DNA of 64,000 bases from contig CBDHYI010000008.1 of NCBI GenBank assembly GCA_965275915.1, positions 434,001-498,000 of the forward strand. The letters are read 5' to 3'. The stretch is from JBDWFY01 sp965275915. GTDB taxonomy: Bacteria; Pseudomonadota; Alphaproteobacteria; Rhizobiales; Stappiaceae. Below are positions 1-8,134 of this stretch, one piece after another (position 1 is the first letter of the stretch; every line of letters begins with the position of its first letter). Position numbers and translations under genes: made by a program. The notes under the pieces were generated by a model. It saw only the letters and a list, made by a program, of their open reading frames with translations, ran no database searches and was not told the origin of the DNA.

Positions 1-548
1 CAAAGGACCGACAGCGCAAAGGCACCCCACAATATGGATGTTGAGGGGCGGGCCTGAAGCGCATAGATCAGGTTTCCGATCGATCGGCGGTCATCGTTGG
101 CTGCCGCGGGTGTTGCGGCCCGGCTGGCGCGGCTGCGGCGGCGCGCGGACGCTGTGTCTTTCGCCGTGGCTGTTGCGGCGGCACGTGTTTCGTCCGTTTC
201 GTGTTCCGGTTTTTTCTCAGCCGGCTTTGCGGCTTCAGCGCTCTTCTTCGACTCGCTTTCGGTTTGGGTCGCATCGGCTTTCTTTGACCCGGCCGGCGAT
301 TTGGCCGCCGGCGATGCCGGCGCCTTTGTTTTCGCGGTTGTCGTTACGGTCGCTTTATCGGTTTTCGGCGCTGCTTTCTTGGGGACAGCCGGTTTTTGTG
401 CCTTCTGTTCCGTTTCTTCCGCCTTGGACGATGGTTGTTGTGATTCCGATTGTGTGTCCGGTCCGCCAAAATCCAGTTTTAGCGCTTCCTCGACAGCAGA
501 AAGAGCTGCTTCTGCCGGGTCTTTGGACTTAGGAGCGTTTTTCGCCAT
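1..548 (-). CDS. N-terminal part of a large Lys/Ala/Pro-rich membrane protein (cut by window edge)
   Basis: Reading leftward from the ATG at 548-546, preceded by a GAGGCGAT ribosome site, the frame stays open to the window edge (182 codons seen). Roughly residues 1-145 are low-complexity and rich in Lys, Ala, Pro, Thr and Glu. An Arg/Ser-rich patch follows, then RRSIGNLIYALQARP and the beginning of a hydrophobic stretch ending at base 1. This layout (charged disordered N-terminus, short conserved block, membrane segment) resembles the very long, kinesin-like or apolipoprotein-like coiled-coil proteins annotated in Hyphomicrobiales. That identification is from memory of the family and is uncertain. 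The plus-strand frames over this region are shadows. Confidence 0.6.
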   Translation of the reverse strand, partial: MAKNAPKSKDPAEAALSAVEEALKLDFGGPDTQSESQQPSSKAEETEQKAQKPAVPKKAAPKTDKATVTTTAKTKAPASPAAKSPAGSKKADATQTESESKKSAEAAKPAEKKPEHETDETRAAATATAKDTASARRRSRASRAATPAAANDDRRSIGNLIYALQARPSTSILWGAFALSVL

Positions 549-800
549 TTAAATCGCCTCGCGTCTTACTCACAACAATCAGCCGTAACGTTTCGTGGCC
601 TTATTCCTGGCACATCGAAACACTCATGCGCCGAATGGGAAAGCGCGTATACTTGTCCCCACTATCGGAGTCCGGAAACGATCATACCGGATCAAATCCC
701 GTATTCCCACGTGCCTCCGATTTTGCCGCATCAGTTAAGGTAATGGCACAATCGGACCACGGGAACAAGAAACAAGGTCGAATACAGACGGGGCAGCGAC

Positions 801-1100
801 ATGACGCGACAGGCGAAAAATGATGAGGACGGTGCCGTCGGCGGGCAACGGTCGGTTTCCAAAGCGAAAAACCGGCCCACTCAGGCACAGGAAAGATGGC
901 TCAGGAGAGGGCTGGACCAGCCCGGCGGCAAACTGCCGCTGTTTGACAAAAACGGACGCGAAATAAGCGCTCAGACAATCGATGCGTGTATCGCAAATCA
1001 TTGGGCAGAGCCTTGGTTTTCAAACCCAATTAAGCCTGATTGGCGCGTTTGCCGGCTCACGGAGGCAGGGCGTCGGGCGCTCGAAAAGACCAAACGTTAA
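801..1100 (+). CDS. small conserved alphaproteobacterial protein, unknown function
   Basis: A 99-residue protein with a charged N-terminus (residues 1-30) followed by a compact domain holding WLRRGLDQPGGKLPLFD and ending RLTEAGRRALEKTKR. The C-terminal LTEAGR..AL pattern is of the kind seen at the end of winged-helix folds, but no specific family can be named. A GGGG stretch lies a few bases before the ATG. Codon use is typical of the neighbourhood. It is a single gene between the large membrane protein and the Hpt gene. Confidence 0.6.
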   Translation: MTRQAKNDEDGAVGGQRSVSKAKNRPTQAQERWLRRGLDQPGGKLPLFDKNGREISAQTIDACIANHWAEPWFSNPIKPDWRVCRLTEAGRRALEKTKR

Positions 1101-1378
1101 CGCTTGGTTTACGAGCGCTCCGTGACAAGATTCCGGTAATCTGCGGAGGTGGAAGAGCGTCTTGCGAAACGGGGCTCTGAGCGAACAAGCATATTGTAAC
1201 AACTGGTAAAATATCGCGTTAACTATAACTACATAATTTGCTGCGAGTTTTCCCCATTTCGTCCCCGGATGCGCAATTTTAACGAGTCTTTTGCATTTCA
1301 GGCGCAAGCTGATTCCCTGTGGGGCCGTTTGCCGATCGAACTTGGTCGGCGATCTGCAAACAAACGAAGGGGAACATC

Positions 1379-1747
1379 ATGGCTGCAATGGTCATGCAGG
1401 CAACAGCGTCCAGGACCGACAGCAAGACTGCGGAGCAATGTCCCGTCGATCTGGTTCACTTGGCGCGCAATACGCTTGGCAACCGGGAGCTTGAGCAGGA
1501 AATTCTGAGGCTGTTCTGCCGTCAGTCCGAAATGTTGATGCTCAAGATGGAAAATGCCGAAAGTACTGAAGAGCTTTTCGCCTATGCTCATACGATGAAG
1601 GGCTCAGCACGCGGTATCGGCGCCTGGGACGTGGCAAACCTTGCGGAGATCGTCGAAGCGGGCGGTTCGGACGAGGATGTCGGCGAACTGAATCAGGCTG
1701 TAAAACGCACGGTTCGTTTCATCGGGTCACTGCTCGACCTGCACTAG
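1379..1747 (+). CDS. Hpt-domain phosphotransfer protein
   Basis: A 122-residue single-domain histidine phosphotransfer protein. The motif HTMKGSARGIGA carries the phospho-accepting histidine (His71) in the HxxKGxAxxxG signature; the rest is predicted to form the helical bundle. Hpt proteins relay phosphate between hybrid kinases and response regulators in the cytoplasm. The ATG at 1379 is chosen over the upstream frame start at 1319 because AAGGGGAA lies just before it and the earlier residues are not Hpt-like. This is not ChpT, which is a dimeric pseudo-kinase, so its partner is unknown. It could serve any hybrid kinase, including the CckA encoded later in the window, but nothing in the sequence proves that. 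Confidence 0.85.
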   Translation: MAAMVMQATASRTDSKTAEQCPVDLVHLARNTLGNRELEQEILRLFCRQSEMLMLKMENAESTEELFAYAHTMKGSARGIGAWDVANLAEIVEAGGSDEDVGELNQAVKRTVRFIGSLLDLH

Positions 1748-2054
1748 GGTATGGACGTTTATTGCCACCGGATGACTGGCCGGTTTCGATCTTGCGAAAC
1801 CGCGTGATGGCGGTCCGTTTGATTTCAATCTAACGGGCTTTGCGGATGAGAAAGATTTATCGCCTGATATCGCTTGTCGAAGCAGGCGGGGAAGGGTTGG
1901 TTGCCGCCGGCCGTTCTGTCTTTCACGACAATTTATAATTCCGCACTCTGCGCTGTAGAACTTTTCTCAAAAAAATGTGTCTTTGCTTGACTGTTCGGGC
2001 GAACCCGTTATTTCGGGTCCAAGCCAACTAAAACTACGTCAGGTCAGCCAATCC
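1748..2054 (+). other. intergenic, no gene seen
   Basis: About 307 bases between the Hpt gene and the ferredoxin. A short CGGG-CGAA-CCCG hairpin lies near 1998-2010, downstream of a TTGACT hexamer. No convincing ORF, terminator with a T-run or RNA gene is visible. Confidence 0.4.
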
Positions 2055-2375
2055 ATGCCAAAGGTAAAATACATTACGTCCGAAGGGGCAGAACATGAAA
2101 TTGACGCCGACACCGGCGCAACCGTCATGGAAACGGCCGTAAAGCATATGGTGCCGGGCATCGAAGCGGAGTGCGGCGGCGCCTGCGCCTGCGCGACATG
2201 CCATGTCTATGTTGAAGAAGCGTGGAAGGAAGTCGTCGGGTCGGCGGAGCCCATGGAAGAGGATATGCTCGACTTCGCGTATGACGTCCGTGCCACCTCA
2301 CGATTGTCCTGTCAGATTTCGATCACCGACGACATGGACGGGCTGGTCGTTCGCATTCCGGAAAGACAGGCCTGA
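2055..2375 (+). CDS. adrenodoxin-type [2Fe-2S] ferredoxin
   Basis: A 106-residue plant/vertebrate-type 2Fe-2S ferredoxin. The cluster ligands are visible as Cys40-x5-Cys46-x2-Cys49 (CGGACACATC) and a distant Cys86 in RLSCQI, the adrenodoxin/FdxB arrangement. Such ferredoxins carry single electrons to cytochrome P450s, to ubiquinone or heme-synthesis enzymes, or to Fe-S assembly. The ATG at 2055 (MPKVKYI) gives the family's usual N-terminus; the upstream extension to 1977 adds 26 unrelated residues. It is a solitary gene, so no partner is indicated by context. Confidence 0.9.
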   Translation: MPKVKYITSEGAEHEIDADTGATVMETAVKHMVPGIEAECGGACACATCHVYVEEAWKEVVGSAEPMEEDMLDFAYDVRATSRLSCQISITDDMDGLVVRIPERQA

Positions 2376-2441
2376 GTAAGCGATCACCACGGCACCCGCC
2401 GGGTGATCGCCAGGTCTTCCTGCTCTTGAGAGCATCCATTA

Positions 2442-3329
2442 TTAAGTCAGCTGCGCCGGGTTCTGAGCCTGGGCCTTGATTGGCATGCAGATTTCTGTCA
2501 GCAATTCCGTTGGCTGTACTGTTCTGGGATCGTTCAGGTAGACTTCGTAACAGGGCGCGTCTGTGGGTTCCCTGCCGCTTGTCGGAAGCCATTCGGAGTA
2601 GAACCAGCGCCAGCTTTTATGAAGATCGGAATAGGGGCCTTTGTGCAGGAGAACGGCACAGTCCCCTGCCGGAATGTCGCGCCGCTCAATAGTTTCGTCC
2701 AGTTCAACATCTCCTGATGCCGATAATGCGGCGAAGGATCTGAGTTCTTCTTGCGCAACGGAGTCCGGGTCGTCGTAATAGATGCCGATGCTGCTTGTTT
2801 CCGGGCCGATCAGATTTCGGCCGGCGGCCCATGCGTAAAGCCGCTCAAAGGCCTGTCCGATCTCCATGTAGGATCCCTTATGGGGAATGCCGATCAGCGG
2901 CTGGTGGGGTTTTTTCCTGATCTCGACCGAATAGGTCATTGTTTCCAGTTCCTTGTTTTGAAAGGCAATCACGGGTGTTTTGGCGTGGGACGCCTCCCTG
3001 AATGAGGAGGGCGGCATGCCGTATTTTTCGGCAAAGGCCCTGCTGAAAGCCTCAAGGCTCGAATATCCCGCCCGCCGGGCAATGTCCGTTATGGGGTTCC
3101 GGCTGTTGGCCAGGTCCCCGGAAGCCCGATGCAGCCGAAACCGCCGGACGGTCGCCGACACCGGCTCGCCGGTTATTCCGCGATAAACCCGATGAAAATG
3201 ATAGGGTGAGAAACAGGCGATGTCCGCCAGATCATCGACACTCAGGGATTTGTCGGAGTTGGCATAAATATGATCGATAACGCGTGTGATACGCAACGCA
3301 TAATCTCTCTTCGTCGCCGGTTTTTCCAT
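2442..3329 (-). CDS. AraC-family regulator with GyrI-like effector domain
   Basis: A 295-residue transcription factor. Residues about 12-112 form the two helix-turn-helix motifs of an AraC/XylS DNA-binding domain (LSVDDLADIACFSPYHFHRVYRGITG, then ITDIARRAGYSSLEAFSRAFAEKYG). From about residue 130 the protein matches the GyrI-like small-molecule-binding fold (the Rob/SoxS-relative arrangement: DNA binding first, effector domain second). The start MEKPATKR at 3329 has a GGAAGG ribosome site 7 bases upstream; the frame extends 11 codons further without a ribosome site. Ligand and targets are unknown. Related proteins respond to amphipathic or cationic drugs, and the MFS gene just upstream on the same strand could be a target (inference). 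Confidence 0.88.
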   Translation of the reverse strand: MEKPATKRDYALRITRVIDHIYANSDKSLSVDDLADIACFSPYHFHRVYRGITGEPVSATVRRFRLHRASGDLANSRNPITDIARRAGYSSLEAFSRAFAEKYGMPPSSFREASHAKTPVIAFQNKELETMTYSVEIRKKPHQPLIGIPHKGSYMEIGQAFERLYAWAAGRNLIGPETSSIGIYYDDPDSVAQEELRSFAALSASGDVELDETIERRDIPAGDCAVLLHKGPYSDLHKSWRWFYSEWLPTSGREPTDAPCYEVYLNDPRTVQPTELLTEICMPIKAQAQNPAQLT

Positions 3330-3472
3330 TGAACCTTCCCGTAAGACTGAGCTGGAACACACCCTGTTCTTTATCCGTGACCTTAACGGTTCGGACAGGA
3401 ACAGAGATAAGGGATGCCCGCTTGATTAGTCTTGCGGAGTTTACGAAACTTGCAGGGCGCGCGTAAGGAGGA

Positions 3473-4687
3473 CTATTCCGCCGGCGCCGGCCGAACCCGA
3501 TGCCAGGGGAACCGGACTTCGTTTCCATCTTCGGGATGGCGCGGAATAAGAACCGCAAGCAGGAATGAAATCGCTGCCATGCCTGCCCCCAGAAGAAAAA
3601 CCAGGGTTGGAGAAACGAGCCAGATCAATCCGAACAGGACGGGAATGAAGACTGCGGCAATATGATTGATGGTGAAGGCCACACCCGCGGTCGGCGCCAT
3701 ATCTGCAGGATCGGCAATTTTCTGAAAGTAGGTTTTCATGGCGATCGCCATGGCGAAAAAGACATTGTCGATAACGTAAAGAGCTGCCGCAAGCCATGGA
3801 ACGGAGACGAAAGCATAAGCCGTGAAGACGACGACCAGGCCCGCATATTCAAGCATCAGGGCCCGCTGCTCTCCGATCCGGCCGATCAAATTGCCGATCT
3901 TCGGGGCCAGATACATATTGATTGCACCGTTCAGCAGAAACAGGCCGGCGACCTCATGAACGTCATATCCGAACCGTTCGACCATGAGAAACGCAGCGAA
4001 AACCACAAAGATCTGCCTGCGTGCACCGGCCATGAAGGTCAGCGCATAATAGAGCCAATAGCGTTTGCGCAGTACCAGCTTCTTGGTTTGCGGCACCTCC
4101 TCGGGAAAGTGGGGAAATGAGACAACGAGGATGCCCACGATTGCGAGCGCCAGAAAACCGGATGTCGCAAACACGACTTCAAAAGAGAGGTCAAGCGTTT
4201 TCCAGGAGACCAGGATCAGACCGTAGGCCACCAGTTGGCTGAATGCGGCAACGGAAATGATCCGGCCCATAATGGAAGCCGCCCGCGCTTTGGGGAGCCA
4301 TTGCAGGGTGAGGGACTGGTTGACGGTCTCATAATAGTGAAAGCCGACGGACATGATGAATGTGGTGGCATAGAAGCCCCAGGTCGTCGGAAAGTATCCC
4401 GTCACTGCGACGCCCAGGCCAAGCAGCGCAAGCGATATCAGCGCAAAGGTCTGTTCGCGCAAAAACAGGAGAAAATAGATGGTCGTAAAGGCAAGAAACC
4501 CCGGAATTTCGCGTATGGACTGCTGAATGCCGATTTCGCGTCCCGTGAAATCCAGCGCCTGCACGGCAAAATTGTTGGACAGGTTCATCCAGGAGGCAAA
4601 AGCAAGCTGCATAGCCGCCGTCATCACCATCAGCATGATGGCCGGTGATCGCCACCCATAGGTCGGATGTTTTAGGTCTCTGAACAT
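3473..4687 (-). CDS. MFS transporter
   Basis: A 404-residue polytopic membrane protein with about 12 hydrophobic segments and a charged central loop (around HFPEEVPQTKKLVLRKRYW) separating two six-helix halves, typical of the major facilitator superfamily. Substrate cannot be read from the sequence. The ATG at 4687 (MFRDLKHP) is preferred; a TTG start at 4708 is possible and neither has a clear ribosome site. It is divergent from an AraC regulator (4836-5618) across a short intergenic region holding a 10-base palindrome, so that regulator is the likely controller. Confidence 0.85.
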   Translation of the reverse strand: MFRDLKHPTYGWRSPAIMLMVMTAAMQLAFASWMNLSNNFAVQALDFTGREIGIQQSIREIPGFLAFTTIYFLLFLREQTFALISLALLGLGVAVTGYFPTTWGFYATTFIMSVGFHYYETVNQSLTLQWLPKARAASIMGRIISVAAFSQLVAYGLILVSWKTLDLSFEVVFATSGFLALAIVGILVVSFPHFPEEVPQTKKLVLRKRYWLYYALTFMAGARRQIFVVFAAFLMVERFGYDVHEVAGLFLLNGAINMYLAPKIGNLIGRIGEQRALMLEYAGLVVVFTAYAFVSVPWLAAALYVIDNVFFAMAIAMKTYFQKIADPADMAPTAGVAFTINHIAAVFIPVLFGLIWLVSPTLVFLLGAGMAAISFLLAVLIPRHPEDGNEVRFPWHRVRPAPAE

Positions 4688-4768
4688 GAACGCAGCCAAT
4701 GATACCAAGGGAATTCAGGAATGAGTTTGTGAATATTGATTGGCATAGCGGAGATGGTAGGATGTATG

Positions 4769-4778
4769 TTAGCGCTAA
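4769..4778. promoter_or_regulatory. 10-base palindrome between divergent MFS and AraC genes
   Basis: TTAGCGCTAA is a perfect palindrome near the middle of the 148-base divergent intergenic region. It could be an operator for the neighbouring AraC protein or a half of a longer site. A 10-base palindrome can occur by chance, so the call is weak. Confidence 0.25.
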
Positions 4779-4835
4779 TTTGCCAAAAAATGTCTCTTAG
4801 TCGCCAAAATCAGGCGATGAACCTGCGAGTTTCCG

Positions 4836-5618
4836 ATGACCGTTCATCCTGAGATTTTTCTTGAACCGGATCACAATACGATCAGTCCGGTCATAGCCTA
4901 TGCCATGGACATCGAGGCGGGCCGGGTCAGCGACACGCATCATCACGACCGGGGACAGTTGCTGCATATCATCAGCGGATCTCTGATCACGACAACGGAT
5001 GACGGCACTTTCGTCGCCCCGCCGCAGATGGCTATATGGATTCCGCCGACTGTTAATCATGCCAATGTTTTTCCGATTAAATCCGAATTCCGAACCCTCT
5101 ATTTTTCTACCGAACTGTCATCGCGCCTGCCGGACCGGGTGACGGTCATCAGGGTGACGCCCTTGCTGCGCGAGTTGATCCTTTTTCTGATGACCAGCCC
5201 CAGAAATTATGACATTTCGGGCATGTTCGGCCGCATTGCCCGGGTGATTGCCGATCAGATTGCCAGCCTTCCCGCCGCGCCGCTCCATCTGACCATGCCA
5301 AGGGATGCGCGCCTCAAGAAAATCGCGCAAAAGCTGATTTCCTGCCCTGCGGATGCACCAAGCCTTTCCGCCGCAGCGGCAGCCGCGGCGCTCTCGCAGC
5401 GCACGTTCGAGCGAAGGTTCCTGAAAGAGACCGGCGTGAGCTACCGGTCATGGTGTCGGCAGGCGAAGCTGCTCCGTGCGCTTGAATTGCTCTCCGCCGG
5501 CCGGCGGGTGGGAGATATCGCCCACAAACTCGGTTATGAAGGGACCAGCGCTTTCATAGCCTCCTTCAGAAAGGCGTTCGGCACCACACCGGGACAATAT
5601 ATTGCGGATGGACCCTGA
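4836..5618 (+). CDS. AraC-family regulator with cupin-like N-terminus
   Basis: A 260-residue regulator. The N-terminal half (THHHDRGQLLHIISGSLITTTDDG, then PPQMAIWIPP) is the cupin-type sensing domain of AraC proteins such as those controlling efflux or catabolic genes. Residues about 155-255 hold the paired helix-turn-helix domain (LSQRTFERRFLKETGVSYRSWCRQAKLLRALELL, then VGDIAHKLGYEGTSAFIASFRKAFGTTPGQY). It is divergently arranged with the MFS transporter, which suggests it regulates that gene. The inducer is unknown. Confidence 0.88.
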   Translation: MTVHPEIFLEPDHNTISPVIAYAMDIEAGRVSDTHHHDRGQLLHIISGSLITTTDDGTFVAPPQMAIWIPPTVNHANVFPIKSEFRTLYFSTELSSRLPDRVTVIRVTPLLRELILFLMTSPRNYDISGMFGRIARVIADQIASLPAAPLHLTMPRDARLKKIAQKLISCPADAPSLSAAAAAAALSQRTFERRFLKETGVSYRSWCRQAKLLRALELLSAGRRVGDIAHKLGYEGTSAFIASFRKAFGTTPGQYIADGP

Positions 5619-5635
5619 CGGCTGACGTTGATACT

Positions 5636-5649
5636 TTGAAATTAATCAA
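5636..5649 (+). promoter_or_regulatory. FNR/FixK-like box upstream of the universal stress gene
   Basis: TTGAAATTAATCAA matches the anaerobox pattern TTGAT-N4-ATCAA with one change (A for T at position 5). It lies 89-103 bases before the UspA-family ATG. Usp genes are commonly under FNR/Anr/FixK control in proteobacteria, so an oxygen-responsive input is plausible. Confidence 0.45.
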
Positions 5650-5738
5650 TTTTTGCGTGTTTTTTATTGCCTATGATGACGTGAAAAAGAAGACGTCCAG
5701 GCTTTGTAATTTGCGACAAGGAGGCTTTTCGAAAGATC

Positions 5739-6176
5739 ATGTTCAACACCATCCTCGTTCCGATCGATCCCGCGGAGCCGGAATTCGCAAATCCCGCGCT
5801 TGAAAAGGCCATCCGCATGTCCAGGGACTATGGTGCCCGCCTTCATCTGATTGCCGTCAGGGCTTATGTTCAGGGATATGTCACGGAGTTTCTGCCGCCC
5901 GATTACGATGAAAAGGCCGTGGAGGAAGCCCGCGAGCAGTTGAACGGGATTGCCTCGCGGCTGGACGTTCCGGACGGAAAACTGACCTGCAATGTCCGGT
6001 CCGGCGCGGTTTATACGGAAGTGATGGAGGAAGCGGAGACGGTCAAGGCCGACCTGATTGTGATCAATTCCCATCGGCCCGGTGTTGCGACATATTTTCT
6101 TGGCTCAAACGCCGCCAACATTGTGCGCCATGCAACCTGCTCGGTGCTCGTCTTGCGAAAAGAGAATGACGATTAA
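5739..6176 (+). CDS. UspA-family universal stress protein
   Basis: A 145-residue single-domain Usp protein. It begins MFNTILVPID (the beta-1 strand and its Asp) and ends with a nucleotide-binding loop, LGSNAANIVRHATCSVLVLR. This resembles the G-x2-G-x9-G(S/T) ATP motif with Ser/Asn substitutions, so ATP binding is likely but not certain. An AAGGAGG ribosome site lies upstream of the ATG. Usp proteins promote survival during growth arrest or low oxygen. A candidate FNR/FixK box lies upstream at 5636-5649. Confidence 0.9.
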   Translation: MFNTILVPIDPAEPEFANPALEKAIRMSRDYGARLHLIAVRAYVQGYVTEFLPPDYDEKAVEEAREQLNGIASRLDVPDGKLTCNVRSGAVYTEVMEEAETVKADLIVINSHRPGVATYFLGSNAANIVRHATCSVLVLRKENDD

Positions 6177-6251
6177 TCGGGTTTTGCGGAATCGGGAACC
6201 GTAACCGGTCGACTGAACGATTATTTTTTCCTTGCCTGTCGGGAAAATGGC

Positions 6252-6848
6252 ATGAAGAAGAAAGTCCTCCTGATCGGCGGTACCTCCCATGCCGGCAAGT
6301 CGACGCTGGCCCGGGCCTTCACCGCCCGCTTTGGCGGGACCCATATGTCAACGGACATGCTGGCCCGTCACCCCGGCCGGCCGTGGCCATCGGGCGCCGG
6401 TGATGTGCCGCCGCATGTGGTCGAACATTATTCGATATTGAGCACCGGGGAGCGTATGCGATCTGTCATCGCGCACTATCGGTCGCTGGGACCGGCCATA
6501 CAGGATCGCATTGACATCCTGCTTGAGGACACCGCCTCCGGCAATGGCTGCGTGATCGAAGGATCCGCTGTCCTGCCGGAGAATGCGGGACGTCTCTGTT
6601 CGGACCGGGTCGGCGCGGTCTGGATGACCGCGTCAGATGATTTCCTGGAAGACCGCATCCGCAAAGAAAGCCGTTATGCGACCGTTTCGGGCGAAGGGCG
6701 ATTGCTGATCGACAATTTCATCGCGCGGACGCTCGCATTCAATCGATGGATTATGGCCGATGTGGCACGGCTCGGGCTTTCTTCCGTGTCTGTCAATGGG
6801 CGGATGAGCGCCGAAGACGTTATGAACGCGGCCCTTGAAGCGATCTGA
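6252..6848 (+). CDS. P-loop kinase-like protein
   Basis: A 198-residue protein with a Walker A loop GGTSHAGKST (residues 9-18) directly after a hydrophobic beta strand. It shows the size and layout of small-molecule or nucleoside kinases. MSTDMLARHPGRPWP may form the substrate lid, and CVIEGSAVLPE may be the second strand carrying an acidic residue. No specific substrate can be assigned; a 2-phosphoglycerate-kinase-like or shikimate-kinase-like fold is possible. It follows the usp gene on the same strand with a 75-base gap. Confidence 0.65.
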   Translation: MKKKVLLIGGTSHAGKSTLARAFTARFGGTHMSTDMLARHPGRPWPSGAGDVPPHVVEHYSILSTGERMRSVIAHYRSLGPAIQDRIDILLEDTASGNGCVIEGSAVLPENAGRLCSDRVGAVWMTASDDFLEDRIRKESRYATVSGEGRLLIDNFIARTLAFNRWIMADVARLGLSSVSVNGRMSAEDVMNAALEAI

Positions 6849-6860
6849 GAGCGTTCACGT

Positions 6861-8036
6861 TCAGGTGCTCAGCGTGGTCATGGCGCGGTTGATGCCGTCC
6901 AGGGTCAGCGGGAACATGCGGTCCTGCATCAATTGATGGATCATCTGGATGGAATGGGTGTAATTCCAGTATTTTTCGGGAACCGGATTGAGCCACACAG
7001 TGTCCTTGTAAATGTCGGCAACCCGCTGCAGCCAGACCGATCCCGGCTCTTCGTTCCAATGCTCGACGGAGCCGCCGGGATAGGTGATTTCGTAAGGGCT
7101 CATCGAGGCGTCGCCGACAAAGATGATTTTGTAATCGGACGGATATTTGTGCAGAACATCCCAGGTGCTCAGTCGTTCGGAATGTCGGCGGCGGTTGTTT
7201 TTCCAGACGAATTCATAAAGACAGTTATGGAAGTAAAAATGTTCCATAACCTTGAATTCGGATCTGGCTGCGGAAAACAGTTCCTCGCAGATGCGGATAT
7301 GATCGTCCATCGATCCGCCGATATCGAAAAACAAAAGCACTTTGACGGTGTTGTGGCGCTCCGGGCGCATCTTGAGGTCGAGATAGCCCTGCTTGGCGGT
7401 TGACCGGATCGTATCATCCAGATCCAGTTCATCCGGTGTGCCGGTTCTGGCAAACTGGCGCAGTCGTTTCAGCGCCACCTTTATGTTGCGCGTGCCCAGA
7501 TCGATCTGATCGTCAAGGTCGCGAAACTCTCTCTTGTCCCAGACTTTGACGGCGCGCCGGTGACGGCTTTCCTTCTGGCCGATGCGGATGCCTTCAGGAT
7601 TGTACCCGTAGGCGCCGAAGGGGGAGGTGCCGGCCGTTCCAATCCACTTGCTGCCGCCCTGATGCCGTTCCTTCTGCTCTTCCAGGCGCTTCTGCAGCGT
7701 TTCCATCAGCTTTTCCCAGCCGCCGAGCGCTTCGATCTCCGCTTTTTCTTCTTCGGTGAGATATTTTTCCGCAAGCTTTTGCAGCCACTCGTGGGGAATG
7801 GCGACCTCTTCGCCCTCGGCGGAAAACTCAAACCCTTTGAAGACGTGCCCGAAAACGCGGTCGAATTTGTCAAGGTTCGACTCGTTCTTCACGAGTGACG
7901 TTCGGGCAAGATAATAAAAGTCCTCAAGCTTCTTTTCGGCAAGATCCGCCTCCATCGCCTGCATCAATGTCAGATATTCCCGCAAGGAAACGGGGATGCC
8001 GGCGTTTTTCAGCTCGTGGAAGAAGGTGACAAACAT
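6861..8036 (-). CDS. CoxE-like VWA-domain protein
   Basis: A 391-residue protein. The C-terminal half carries a von Willebrand A fold with the metal-binding motif DIGGSMDD (Asp238 first), followed by the later acidic VGDASMSPYE. The N-terminal half is the helical region usual in the CoxE/DUF58-like partners of MoxR ATPases. These pairs act as metal-chelatase-like or chaperone machines that help mature enzymes or membrane complexes. The ATG at 8036 (MFVTFFHELKNAGIPVSLREYL) fits the family start; the longer frame to 8075 adds 13 unrelated residues. The MoxR ATPase at 15493-16338 is the most likely partner, although it is 7.5 kb away rather than adjacent. Confidence 0.85.
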   Translation of the reverse strand: MFVTFFHELKNAGIPVSLREYLTLMQAMEADLAEKKLEDFYYLARTSLVKNESNLDKFDRVFGHVFKGFEFSAEGEEVAIPHEWLQKLAEKYLTEEEKAEIEALGGWEKLMETLQKRLEEQKERHQGGSKWIGTAGTSPFGAYGYNPEGIRIGQKESRHRRAVKVWDKREFRDLDDQIDLGTRNIKVALKRLRQFARTGTPDELDLDDTIRSTAKQGYLDLKMRPERHNTVKVLLFFDIGGSMDDHIRICEELFSAARSEFKVMEHFYFHNCLYEFVWKNNRRRHSERLSTWDVLHKYPSDYKIIFVGDASMSPYEITYPGGSVEHWNEEPGSVWLQRVADIYKDTVWLNPVPEKYWNYTHSIQMIHQLMQDRMFPLTLDGINRAMTTLST

Positions 8037-8134
8037 TGTGCGCTTTTGGATGCTGGATCGGGCCCTGTCGCGCAACCTAACACGATTTTGGTTTCAGCCA
8101 AGCGATCTCCGGCCGTGCCGTCCAATCGGAATAG

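Noticed and set aside
38..552. Plus-strand frames of 151-164 codons
   Set aside because: They are shadows of the minus-strand Lys/Ala/Pro-rich gene, which has a ribosome site and stays open to the window edge.
626..715. tRNA-Ser-like fragment (GGAAAGCGCGTATAC and a later ATCAAATCCCGTATTCC)
   Set aside because: No 5' acceptor partner for GTATTCC exists upstream and the T-arm does not pair, so it is not a functional tRNA. It could be a chance resemblance or an old remnant.
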